Part shown: positions 1 to 8,024 of the stretch, in pieces
How the letters are laid out: each line of letters starts with the position of its first letter
How positions within the stretch are numbered: position 1 is the stretch's first letter
Source: Cryomorphaceae bacterium
GTDB taxonomy: Bacteria > Bacteroidota > Bacteroidia > Flavobacteriales_D > Sanyastnellaceae
Reading direction: 5' to 3'
Length of the DNA stretch: 64,000 nucleotides
Assembly: GCA_016124575.1 (NCBI GenBank)
Contig: WGNM01000033.1
Location: 55,999 to 119,998 of the forward strand
The notes under the pieces: generated by a model
The model's input: the letters and a program-made list of their open reading frames with translations, nothing else
The model's database searches: none
What the model was told of the DNA's origin: nothing
Made by a program: the position numbers and the translations under genes

Positions 1-82
1 CTACAACAGGTTCCGAATTCCATTCAAATCCGAAGATTGAAAAGACAAGAAGGGCAGGTAAAATAAGCGCTTTCAGTTTCAT
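1..82 (-). CDS. N-terminus of an exported protein, cut by the window edge
   Basis: Reading leftwards from an ATG at 82, the frame is open to the window edge and gives 27 residues: a basic start (MKLKALIL), a hydrophobic stretch of about 14 residues, then FGFEWNSEP. This looks like a signal peptide, so the product is probably secreted or an envelope protein. It lies 87 bases downstream of murA on the same strand and may be co-transcribed with it. Too little is present to name a family. Confidence 0.55.
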   Translation of the reverse strand, partial: MKLKALILPALLVFSIFGFEWNSEPVV

Positions 83-169
83 AAAATTTCTAATGAAGAA
101 TAAATGTACAAAGTTGTTCGCGGACATCCAAAGATCATTCCAAACGTTCACAATCTTTGACATATTGTT

Positions 170-1474
170 TTATACGCGTTCAATCTTCGCTCCAATGGCT
201 CGCAATCGGTGTTCTATGTTCTGGTACCCTCGGTCGATTTGACTGATATTGTGAATGGTTGATTCGCCTTCGGCTGACAGTGCTGCGATAAGCAACGACA
301 CGCCAGCGCGGATATCAGGAGATGTCATGGTCACTCCGCGCAGTGGGGTTTTGCGCTCCAATCCAATAACGGTTGCTCTGTGCGGGTCGCACAAAATAAT
401 CTGCGCTCCCATGTCGATAAGTTTGTCTACGAAGAACAAGCGACTCTCAAACATTTTTTGATGTATGAGTACGCTGCCGCGGGCTTGTGTGGCGGTTACG
501 AGGACAATAGACAGCAAATCGGGAGTGAAGCCTGGCCATGGGGCATCCGATACAGTGAGAATCGAACCATCAATGAAGGTGTCGATTTCGTAAATGTCTT
601 GCGAAGGTATATAGATGTCGTCGCCTCTGCGCTCGAGGTTGATGCCCAATCGTTGGAATACGCTCGGTATAACACCCAACTCATCGAAAGCTGTATTTTT
701 AATGGTTAACTCGCTTTTGGTCATCGCGGCCATGCCGATAAACGATCCTATTTCAATCATGTCGGGCAAGCATCGGTGTTCACACCCTCCAAGGTAGTCG
801 ACACCTTCGATGGTTAGCAGGTTCGATCCTATGCCTGAAATTTTACCTCCCATGCGGTTGATCATCTTGCTCAACTGCTGCAAATAGGGTTCACAAGCTG
901 CATTGTAAATGGTGGTTGTTCCGTTTGCCAATGAGGCTGCCATCACAATATTGGCGGTTCCAGTAACCGATGCTTCATCGAGCAGCATATACGCCCCTTG
1001 CAGTTTATCGGCTTCCACGCGGTAAAAACTCTCACCGGCATCGTAGGTGAATTTCGCACCGAGGCTTTCAAAACCGATGATGTGGGTATCGATGCGTCGA
1101 CGTCCGATTTTATCACCTCCCGGACGGGGCATAAATGCTTTTCCGAAACGTGCCAAAAGCGGACCCATGATCATGATCGATCCACGTAGGCTTGATCCTT
1201 TGCGTTTAAAATCGTCGGAAGTGAGGTAATCGATGTTGATGTTATCGGCTTGAAAAACGCAGGTATCGCGGCTTACGCGATCAATTCTCACCCCCAAATC
1301 ACCCAACAAATCAATCAGCTTATTGACGTCGATGATGTCGGGAATGTTCGAGATGGTAACTTTCTCCGGCGTGAGCAATACCGCACTGATAATCTGTAGG
1401 GCTTCGTTTTTGGCTCCCTGCGGAATGATCTCTCCTTTGAGTTGATGTCCGCCTTGTATTTTAAAAGTATTCAT
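170..1474 (-). CDS. murA: UDP-N-acetylglucosamine 1-carboxyvinyltransferase MurA, Cys-to-Asp active-site variant
   Basis: This enzyme transfers enolpyruvate from PEP to UDP-GlcNAc, the first committed cytoplasmic step of peptidoglycan synthesis. At 434 residues it has the family's usual length. The N-terminal motif with Lys22 and Asn23 (GAKNEALQ) and the two repeated inside-out alpha/beta domains are recognisable. The active-site loop reads PGGDKIGRRR, so Asp121 stands where E. coli MurA has Cys115. In the known Asp-type MurAs (mycobacteria, Chlamydia, Borrelia) the enzyme stays active but is insensitive to fosfomycin, so intrinsic fosfomycin resistance is inferred here. The start is an ATG at 1474. 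It lies 94 bases downstream of the DUF4290 gene, a common Bacteroidota pairing. Confidence 0.96.
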   Translation of the reverse strand: MNTFKIQGGHQLKGEIIPQGAKNEALQIISAVLLTPEKVTISNIPDIIDVNKLIDLLGDLGVRIDRVSRDTCVFQADNINIDYLTSDDFKRKGSSLRGSIMIMGPLLARFGKAFMPRPGGDKIGRRRIDTHIIGFESLGAKFTYDAGESFYRVEADKLQGAYMLLDEASVTGTANIVMAASLANGTTTIYNAACEPYLQQLSKMINRMGGKISGIGSNLLTIEGVDYLGGCEHRCLPDMIEIGSFIGMAAMTKSELTIKNTAFDELGVIPSVFQRLGINLERRGDDIYIPSQDIYEIDTFIDGSILTVSDAPWPGFTPDLLSIVLVTATQARGSVLIHQKMFESRLFFVDKLIDMGAQIILCDPHRATVIGLERKTPLRGVTMTSPDIRAGVSLLIAALSAEGESTIHNISQIDRGYQNIEHRLRAIGAKIERV

Positions 1475-1568
1475 GGTCGTTCTTTTCGGCCATGAAGATT
1501 CTAAATAAGGGGCAATACAAGATGAAGAGTTTTAAAACTTATCGACAAGAAACAATGAATAGCGAGGA

Positions 1569-2222
1569 TTATCGCTTTCTTGGCAATTTGCGCTTGTTAT
1601 TGTTTTTCTTTTTGGCCATGCCATTGTTGATAGGATTGGAGGCGTTTTGACGGTTGATTTCGTTTACGCTAACCAATTCAGCACCTTCAGGAAGTGACAG
1701 TTTATTTGCCGATAATTCTTTGAGCTGATTTGCAATCAACGGATCTTCAACAGAAGAGCGATTGTAGGTGATGTAATGGCGCTTCATCAAATTACCAATG
1801 GCCATCGTGAATGCCACTTTTTCTTCACCATCTTCCAATGCGCTGCATTTGGCAATCATCTCTTGAACGATTTTGCCATAGTGGCCATATCGGATATCTC
1901 CTTTAGGATAACTGACGCGGTCTGGTCGTGCTTGAAGCGTTTCTCTCTCTGGAATAGGGTATGGGGAATCGACATCCAATTTGAAGTCAGACATGATGTG
2001 CAAATGATCCCACAATTTGTGGTTGTAGTCTTCGATATCGCGGAGGTGCGGAAACAGTTGTCCCATTACACTAATAATGGCACGCACCACTTTATTGCGC
2101 TCTTCACGGTCTGCTATCGACAATGCATAGCTAACCATTTGGTGAATGTTACGTCCGTACTCAGGAATGGCGAGGTCAGAGCGCTCGCTGTTGTATGGTA
2201 AAAATGATTGGTCGTTAATCAT
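1569..2222 (-). CDS. DUF4290 family protein
   Basis: The 217-residue protein matches what I know of the Bacteroidota-restricted DUF4290 family: an N-terminal part with YNSERSDLAIPEYGRNIH and a helical core rich in charged residues. It has no signal peptide, so it is probably cytoplasmic. The C-terminus (about residues 195-217) is a Lys/Arg/Asn-rich tail (KKKNNNKRKLPRKR), which could bind nucleic acid. No biochemical role is established. It sits 24 bases after the glycoside-hydrolase-like gene and 94 bases before murA. The murA neighbourhood is conserved in related genomes and hints at, but does not prove, a cell-envelope link. Confidence 0.85.
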   Translation of the reverse strand: MINDQSFLPYNSERSDLAIPEYGRNIHQMVSYALSIADREERNKVVRAIISVMGQLFPHLRDIEDYNHKLWDHLHIMSDFKLDVDSPYPIPERETLQARPDRVSYPKGDIRYGHYGKIVQEMIAKCSALEDGEEKVAFTMAIGNLMKRHYITYNRSSVEDPLIANQLKELSANKLSLPEGAELVSVNEINRQNASNPINNGMAKKKNNNKRKLPRKR

Positions 2223-2246
2223 GGTGCAAAGGTACGCATTAATAAA

Positions 2247-4403
2247 TCACTTTGTCGCAAAGGCTGCTTGCCGAGTTTTGTGCACTTTGAACAATACGAG
2301 CGGAAATCCATTGGCGTCCATATTCGGATATTCTAGAAATAAACGTCCATTCAAATTCGCTGATTGCTGATCTGTCTTGATTACTTTCAGCGTCTGTGGG
2401 TCAACCCATTCGATGGTGTACTTCGTTAGTGGTCCCATCGATGACAATCCGATTTTTCCTCCACCTTTCTGAGGAGAAACAGTTTCGGCTTTTCTGTATG
2501 TGTCGGGTAGAAAATTTCCAAGGACATCTAGATTCCCGCAGACGGAGTTGTCTGATTTGCGCTGGGTATAGTAGTTTACAGTGGTGTTGTGCACCGCTCC
2601 AATCGCTCTTTTTTCTCCTTTTCTGCTACTCAATGCAATGACTTCTGCTTTTAAATCTTTGCGTTCATCGATTTGACTTTCCCAAAGCTCACTGTCGAAA
2701 GGCACGCCAGCAACAAATTGTTTGATTCTGCCAAAGTGTTTCCAAAGTTCGGCATTGTGGTCGTTGCTCCAGTTGATAGGCGTTGCAGCCATACCACTAA
2801 AGCTTGTCAGCCATGCTGCTTTTATCCAGCGCATGTCGGCGTCGCAGTTTTCGATTTCTGCGATTCCCGGACCAGTTTCAGAAAGTATCATTGGTTTTCC
2901 GATTGCTGGCGGGTCGATATTCGAGATTTTATCACGTTGTCTTTTGTCTTGAAAGTTGTGCACGATCTTCGACGTTCGCGAGAACTTTGTCATCATCGGG
3001 GTATAATCATTCCAACAGGCTATATCAACATTTGGGTGATAAAAAGATTGATCGCCGCGCTTGTAATCAGGCAATCCGGTATAGCTCACTGAAAGTGGAT
3101 GTTGGGTGTGGTTCAAATCCTCTTTTATGAAGGTCGTCATTTCATCTTGCCATTTCGATATGGCCACAGGGAGCAAGTCGTTGGTGGCATAGGCGGGTGC
3201 TTTGCCATTGTCGAGAATAAGGCAGTCATCACTGACATCCGGCCCTGTGCCGATATTATTCGATTCGGAGAACAGCTCCATCACGCCAATGGCCGTTGAA
3301 TGTCCGTACCGAGCAATCAAATAACGCAATCTGTTTTTGTAATGCCTCCTTGCTTCTTCGCTATTTAAAAAATCGATCGGGTTGGCGAGGTTGAGTTCGT
3401 CGGCGTAGCAATAGGGTTCATCCCAGGGGTAGCAAGGCAGGTCACCATAATCCCACTGCAACATTCCATATGGATTTGGATTTTCGAGGGGGTAGTGCAC
3501 CTGCAAGTTAAAATGTATCGACAATCCGAGCTCTTGTGCTTTGTCGAGTATGCGGTCGGTTTCCCAAGCACAGTGCATGCGGTCATAGTAATTGTTGAGT
3601 TCTTCGAATTCTATTTCAAGGTTCCACGGTGCAATGAGCATGCGGAAGTAGTCGGCGCCACTTGCGGCCAGGGCCGACATTTCATCCTCATACACCTTAA
3701 ATCCGTAGGGTCCCATGATTTTTGAGTGGCACCATGCTTCTCCTCCAGCACATTTTATCAATTGACATTTGAGGTCAAAGTCTTTGTGGCATGATGGCCA
3801 AGGAAGGTTTTGTCCTACCGGGAAATACGTTTCACCATCGCGAACCAAGAAACGTTTTGACTCACCTACTTCCGCAAATCCATGCAGGTCGCTTTCTATT
3901 ACGGAGAATCGCGTTTGATTCGAATACAAGGTGTCGCCAAACGCAATTACACGAGCTTCTACGCGCCAATCGCCAACTATTTGAGGTGTAAGTCGTCCGC
4001 GGATTTGAAACTGTGTTGGCTTTTCAATATGGTTCCATTCATCAGGGTTTGCTGATGTAAAATTGCGTTCGTATTCACGGTAATAGAATCCAATTCTATC
4101 CTCATAATCTGCGCCATTCGGCGGATAGAAACGGAAGGTAACGTCGAGATCTTTCGGATCGAACGGATTGATTTGTTTCGGCACTCCTCTTTTTTCGAGG
4201 TAGTTATCGATGTGTTTTCTGATTTCTTGATTGAGCTTAAAACCAATTTCCACCCAATCGTTTTTCTTCACCACTCCCGGTTTCTCCTTCGATCTCATCC
4301 ACGCCAGTTCCATGGCGCGTGCTCCAGGATCGGGCAGCGGGGTAGTTTGTGCGGTTGAAAGAACATTTAGGCAGATCAAGAAAAGCAAGAGGGTAGTGCG
4401 CAT
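2247..4403 (-). CDS. Secreted glycoside-hydrolase-like protein (TIM-barrel type)
   Basis: This 718-residue protein begins with a clear signal peptide (MRTTLLLFLICLNVLSTAQ). Residues of about 45-170 look like an N-terminal beta domain of the DUF5060 type. The middle resembles a clan GH-A (beta/alpha)8 barrel: VGQNLPWP opens the barrel, MELFSESNN is the likely fourth-strand acid/base site (Ser in place of the usual Asn before Glu), and MILSETGPG is the likely seventh-strand nucleophile. A Cys-rich loop (CHKDFDLKCQLIKC) follows the first strand and may form disulphides. The C-terminus looks like a beta domain without a T9SS signal. Substrate and exact family are unknown. It could also be a catalytically weak relative. 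Confidence 0.6.
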   Translation of the reverse strand: MRTTLLLFLICLNVLSTAQTTPLPDPGARAMELAWMRSKEKPGVVKKNDWVEIGFKLNQEIRKHIDNYLEKRGVPKQINPFDPKDLDVTFRFYPPNGADYEDRIGFYYREYERNFTSANPDEWNHIEKPTQFQIRGRLTPQIVGDWRVEARVIAFGDTLYSNQTRFSVIESDLHGFAEVGESKRFLVRDGETYFPVGQNLPWPSCHKDFDLKCQLIKCAGGEAWCHSKIMGPYGFKVYEDEMSALAASGADYFRMLIAPWNLEIEFEELNNYYDRMHCAWETDRILDKAQELGLSIHFNLQVHYPLENPNPYGMLQWDYGDLPCYPWDEPYCYADELNLANPIDFLNSEEARRHYKNRLRYLIARYGHSTAIGVMELFSESNNIGTGPDVSDDCLILDNGKAPAYATNDLLPVAISKWQDEMTTFIKEDLNHTQHPLSVSYTGLPDYKRGDQSFYHPNVDIACWNDYTPMMTKFSRTSKIVHNFQDKRQRDKISNIDPPAIGKPMILSETGPGIAEIENCDADMRWIKAAWLTSFSGMAATPINWSNDHNAELWKHFGRIKQFVAGVPFDSELWESQIDERKDLKAEVIALSSRKGEKRAIGAVHNTTVNYYTQRKSDNSVCGNLDVLGNFLPDTYRKAETVSPQKGGGKIGLSSMGPLTKYTIEWVDPQTLKVIKTDQQSANLNGRLFLEYPNMDANGFPLVLFKVHKTRQAAFATK

Positions 4404-4431
4404 GGTCTAAAATATCTGGAGTGAAGATAAT

Positions 4432-4590
4432 TTATTTCTTTTTTGAAAAGATTCGAACAACAAAATACAAACCGATGAGAAAGGGAAAGATGCTGATAAC
4501 CAGTGAATCGGTCAAATAATATGTTATACCGCATACAGGAGGCCACAAAATCGCAATGAGGTGCAATTTTCCTTGTGAAGGTTTTGCCAT
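4432..4590 (-). CDS. Small two-helix membrane protein (52 aa)
   Basis: The ATG at 4590 opens a 52-codon frame ending in TAA at 4432. The protein has a short basic start (MAKPSQGKLH), two hydrophobic segments (about residues 11-26 and 30-47) joined by YLTDS, and a basic tail (RIFSKKK). This is typical of a small inner-membrane protein with both ends inside. It sits 48 bases after uvrD and 28 bases before the glycoside-hydrolase-like gene on the same strand, filling the gap neatly. The family was not recognised. Position, hydrophobic pattern and absence of a better frame support it being real. Confidence 0.6.
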   Translation of the reverse strand: MAKPSQGKLHLIAILWPPVCGITYYLTDSLVISIFPFLIGLYFVVRIFSKKK

Positions 4591-4638
4591 GGTTATGTGT
4601 GCTTCCGGTTTTTGTTTTATCCGCCAACGGCGGGGATG

Positions 4639-6906
4639 TTAAAGTACTTTGAGCTTGGCAAACTTCACCAAAAGTTCTTTTTGTCCGGCAGAAGGAAAGT
4701 ACACCGTGGCCTTTGTATTTGGCAATTTGCCTTCTACTTTGAGCACCTTGCCTTTTCCAAAACGGGCGTGTTCTACTTCCATGCCTTCAGCAATCTCTTC
4801 TACTTCGTGGCTGTCATCCTGCGTAGCAGAATTTAAACGTGTAAGCGGTTTGTTTCCTCTTGGAGCAGTGCTGCTGGCTCCTTTAAAGAAATTACTGCGC
4901 TCGTTATTCCAGCTTCTGGCAGGCTCTTGTTTTGGCAGTACCATGGCAGCCACGCTGATGTATTCCTGATCTATTTCTTCAATAAATCGTGAAGGCTCAC
5001 ATTGCGAAAGTTGTCCCCATCGGTACCTTGTAATTGCGTACGAAAGCACGGCGCGTTGTTTTGCTCGGGTAAGAGCAACATAAAACAATCGGCGTTCCTC
5101 TTCCAGCTCTTCGCGCGAATGCAGGGCCATCTGACTTGGGAAGAGATTTTCTTCGAGTCCAACGATATATACGTAGTCAAACTCCAGTCCCTTAGCCGCA
5201 TGCACCGTCATCATGCTTATTTTATCGTTGTCGCCATCATCTTTATCGGCATCTGTCAGCAAAGCGATGTCGATCATGAAATCAGTCATCGTACGAACGG
5301 CCTCAGGGTTATCGGGATCTACGTCATCCGAGAACTCCTTCATACCATTCAGAATCTCCTGAATGTTATCGTATCGCGCTACGCCTTCAGGGGTTTTATC
5401 GGTATGTAGCTCTTTCAGCAATCCACTGCTTTGGGCTATGTGTTGACCCAGATCGAAAGCATTGTGAGTTTCAATTTGGCTCGAGAAACTCTTGATCATG
5501 GTGCAGAAGTCCATCACTTTTCTCATCGTTGCCGTTGGCAACTCAGAAGGGTATGTGTTGGGCTGTTGAATTACCTCCCAAATGGGCACATCGAATTTTG
5601 CGCTAGCGATGATGAGTTTCTCGACCGTCGTTTTTCCGATTCCACGAACAGGGTAGTTTATTATACGCTTGAGTGATTCATCGTCGTTGTGGTTTGCCGA
5701 TAGTCGGAAATAGGCCAGCAGGTCTTTAATTTCTTTCCGCTGGTAGAATGATTGTCCGCCATAAATACGATACGGCATATTCAGTTTCCGCAGGGCCTCT
5801 TCGAAAGAACGCGATTGGGCGTTTGTGCGATACAGGATCGCGAAATCTTTGAATGCTGCCTGACGAGTCATGCGGGTTTCGAAAATATCGTTGGCTACAT
5901 ATCTACCTTCATCGTTATCGGATAGCGAGCGTTGCAGCGTAATGTAGTCACCCTTTTCGTTATCTGTCCATACCGTTTTTTGGATCTGGTCTTTGTTTTT
6001 CGATATAATCGAGTTGGCGGCATTTACAATGTTTTTTGTCGATCGGTAGTTTTGCTCGAGTTTGTACATCGCAAATTCCGGGTAATCGCGTCTGAAATTG
6101 AGGATATTTTGAATGTTGGCCCCTCTGAATGCGTATATCGATTGCGCGTCATCGCCCACCACACAGATGTTTTCTCTGAGGGCAGCGAGTTGTTTGATGA
6201 TCAGGTATTGCGAGAAGTTTGTATCTTGATACTCATCTACCAAAATGAATTGGAATTTATGTTGATAATAGTGTAAGACATCGGGGAAGTCGCGCAGCAG
6301 CTCGTTTGTTTTAAAGAGCAGGTCATCGAAGTCCATCGCCCCTGCACGGTAGCATTTCCTGCTGTATGCCGCATAAATATCGGCCATCATCGGGCGTTGT
6401 GCTTGAATGTCTTCGTTGGTGATTTCCGGACTTCTTCTATACTCTTCGGGAGAAATGAGGTTATTTTTGGCGCCACTAATACGAGCTTGCACCGAGGCAG
6501 GTTTGTATACTTTATCGTCGAGGTTGAGCTCGGATATTACATCTTTAATAACCGATCGACTGTCTTGGGTATCGTAGATGGTAAAATTTTTCGGGTAATT
6601 GATCCGATCGGATTCTGTTCTGAGAACGCGTGCAAAAACCGAGTGAAAAGTCCCCATCCAGATGTTTGCTGATTCTTTATCTCCAATAATTGTGGATATG
6701 CGTTCTTTCATTTCTCGTGCTGCCTTGTTTGTAAAGGTGAGCGAGAGGATAGAAAACGGGTCGACCCCTGAGTGAATCAGGTGGGCGATTCGGTAGGTTA
6801 AAACGCGTGTCTTTCCTGACCCAGCGCCAGCAATGACCATCATTGGTCCTTCTATATGTTTGGCCGCTTGTTGCTGCGCGTCGTTTAGTTCTGTTAGATA
6901 ATTCAC
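4639..6906 (-). CDS. uvrD: UvrD/PcrA-type ATP-dependent DNA helicase
   Basis: This superfamily 1A 3'-5' DNA helicase (755 aa) unwinds DNA in nucleotide-excision and mismatch repair and strips proteins from DNA. Visible motifs in order are: Q-motif region (LNDAQQQAA), Walker A (AGAGSGKT), motif II (VDEYQDTN), motif III (GDDAQSIYAFRGA), motif IV (LEQNYRST), motif V (MTVHAAKGLEFDYVYI) and motif VI (YVALTRAK). The C-terminal end (HARFGKGKVLKVEG) is the PcrA/UvrD Tudor-like domain that contacts RNA polymerase. The start is GTG at 6906. No better in-frame start exists upstream, and it gives the family's normal N-terminus. A TAAATTTG promoter box ends only four bases before it, so the transcript may be leaderless. 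Confidence 0.95.
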   Translation of the reverse strand: MNYLTELNDAQQQAAKHIEGPMMVIAGAGSGKTRVLTYRIAHLIHSGVDPFSILSLTFTNKAAREMKERISTIIGDKESANIWMGTFHSVFARVLRTESDRINYPKNFTIYDTQDSRSVIKDVISELNLDDKVYKPASVQARISGAKNNLISPEEYRRSPEITNEDIQAQRPMMADIYAAYSRKCYRAGAMDFDDLLFKTNELLRDFPDVLHYYQHKFQFILVDEYQDTNFSQYLIIKQLAALRENICVVGDDAQSIYAFRGANIQNILNFRRDYPEFAMYKLEQNYRSTKNIVNAANSIISKNKDQIQKTVWTDNEKGDYITLQRSLSDNDEGRYVANDIFETRMTRQAAFKDFAILYRTNAQSRSFEEALRKLNMPYRIYGGQSFYQRKEIKDLLAYFRLSANHNDDESLKRIINYPVRGIGKTTVEKLIIASAKFDVPIWEVIQQPNTYPSELPTATMRKVMDFCTMIKSFSSQIETHNAFDLGQHIAQSSGLLKELHTDKTPEGVARYDNIQEILNGMKEFSDDVDPDNPEAVRTMTDFMIDIALLTDADKDDGDNDKISMMTVHAAKGLEFDYVYIVGLEENLFPSQMALHSREELEEERRLFYVALTRAKQRAVLSYAITRYRWGQLSQCEPSRFIEEIDQEYISVAAMVLPKQEPARSWNNERSNFFKGASSTAPRGNKPLTRLNSATQDDSHEVEEIAEGMEVEHARFGKGKVLKVEGKLPNTKATVYFPSAGQKELLVKFAKLKVL

Positions 6907-6910
6907 GAAA

Positions 6911-6941
6911 CAAATTTACCGAATTGAGGATGAAAAACAGG
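6911..6941 (-). promoter_or_regulatory. Promoter of uvrD, -7 box abutting the GTG start
   Basis: Read on the minus strand, CCTG (6938-6941) is followed by a 19-base spacer and TAAATTTG (6911-6918), an exact match to the Bacteroidota -7 consensus TAnnTTTG. The -33 box matches TTTG only partly. The GTG start codon follows after four bases, so transcription would begin at or next to the start codon. Confidence 0.6.
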
Positions 6942-7047
6942 TCGAAAAATGGCGATGTTTAAAAAAAAATGTAGCCTTGAAAGAGCGGGTCCGAGCGAAA
7001 AAAAATGGAGATAAACAGAAATAAGTGAAATTAATGTGTGTCAGGCC

Positions 7048-7078
7048 TTTGGATAATAGATATTTACTTGTACATTTG
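7048..7078 (+). promoter_or_regulatory. Consensus promoter of the ribosomal superoperon
   Basis: TTTG (7048-7051), an exact 19-base spacer, then TACATTTG (7071-7078) match the Bacteroidota sigma-ABfr consensus TTTG-N19-TAnnTTTG perfectly. Transcription would start around 7083-7086, leaving a leader of about 55 bases before rpsL. Confidence 0.85.
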
Positions 7079-7082
7079 CAGC

Positions 7083-7097
7083 CCCAAAAAATTTGGG
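7083..7097 (+). promoter_or_regulatory. Hairpin at the 5' end of the rpsL leader
   Basis: CCCAAA (7083-7088), a three-base loop AAA and TTTGGG (7092-7097) form a six-base-pair stem. It lies just where transcription from the consensus promoter should begin, so the mRNA would start with or inside this hairpin. A role in mRNA stability or regulation is possible but unproven. Confidence 0.4.
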
Positions 7098-7139
7098 AAA
7101 AGAACATTTTGTCGATAACATTTAGAGAAGACTCGCACT

Positions 7140-7520
7140 ATGCCGACGATTCAACAGTTGATCCGAAAAGGACGTATAAGCAAGGTTAAGAGCAGCAAAT
7201 CAGCGGCTCTGGATTCTTGTCCGCAAAGACGTGGAGTGTGTGTACGTGTTTACACCACAACCCCAAAGAAGCCTAACTCAGCAATGCGTAAAGTTGCTCG
7301 TGTCCGTTTAACAAATGGAAATGAAGTGAACGCATACATTGGGGGAGAAGGGCACAACCTTCAGGAGCACAGCATTGTGTTGGTTCGTGGAGGAAGGGTG
7401 AAAGATCTACCTGGAGTACGTTACCACATTGTACGTGGAGCACTTGACACCGCAGGTGTTGAGGGACGTAACCAACGTCGTTCTAAATACGGTACTAAGC
7501 GACCTAAGCAGAAGAAATAA
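7140..7520 (+). CDS. rpsL: 30S ribosomal protein S12
   Basis: S12 (126 aa) sits at the decoding centre of the small subunit and affects accuracy. The signature [17 protein letters not shown] and the loop [14 protein letters not shown] are present. Lys43 and Lys88, the positions where substitutions commonly give streptomycin resistance, are both wild-type lysines, as are Pro91 and its surroundings. The tail is basic ([11 protein letters not shown]). It is the first gene of the superoperon, 62 bases after the consensus promoter. There is no Shine-Dalgarno sequence ahead of the ATG (GACTCGCACTATG), as usual in this phylum. Confidence 0.98.
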   Translation: MPTIQQLIRKGRISKVKSSKSAALDSCPQRRGVCVRVYTTTPKKPNSAMRKVARVRLTNGNEVNAYIGGEGHNLQEHSIVLVRGGRVKDLPGVRYHIVRGALDTAGVEGRNQRRSKYGTKRPKQKK

Positions 7521-7538
7521 TATTTCCAAAATCGCGCC

Positions 7539-8006
7539 ATGAGAAGGAAAACAGCGAAAAGGCTACCAGTCTTACCAGATCCACGCTTCAACAGCGAGTT
7601 GGTGAGCAAGTTTGTAAACAATTTGATGCTCGAAGGAAAGAAGAGCACGGCTTTGGCAATTTTTTATGATGCCATCGACCGAATCAGTCAGAAGTCTGGG
7701 GAAGACGGTTTGGAGATCTGGAAAAGAGCTCTTAGCAATGTAACTCCAGCTGTAGAGGTACGCAGCCGTCGTGTTGGTGGTGCTACTTTTCAAATTCCAC
7801 AACAGATTCGTGATAGCCGCAAGCTTTCAATGGCAATGAAATGGATGATCGGATACGCACGCAAGCGCAACGAGAAGTCTATGTCTGAGCGTTTGGCCTA
7901 CGAAATCATGGCAGCAGCGAAAGAGGAAGGAGCTACTTTCAAGAAGAAAGAAGATACACACCGCATGGCTGAGGCGAACAAAGCATTTTCACACTTCCGT
8001 TTCTAA
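7539..8006 (+). CDS. rpsG: 30S ribosomal protein S7
   Basis: S7 (155 aa) starts assembly of the 30S head by binding the 3' major domain of 16S rRNA. The N-terminal MRRKTAKRLPVLPDPRFNS, the central VEVRSRRVGGATFQIP and RLAYEIMAA stretches are typical. It follows rpsL by 18 bases and precedes fusA by 18 bases, the classical str order. In E. coli, S7 represses translation of its own operon. Whether it does so here cannot be seen. Confidence 0.98.
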   Translation: MRRKTAKRLPVLPDPRFNSELVSKFVNNLMLEGKKSTALAIFYDAIDRISQKSGEDGLEIWKRALSNVTPAVEVRSRRVGGATFQIPQQIRDSRKLSMAMKWMIGYARKRNEKSMSERLAYEIMAAAKEEGATFKKKEDTHRMAEANKAFSHFRF

Positions 8007-8024
8007 CGATATTACAATACTAAG

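Noticed and set aside
380..709. 109-residue plus-strand frame inside murA
   Set aside because: It is antisense to murA, without signal, domain or promoter.
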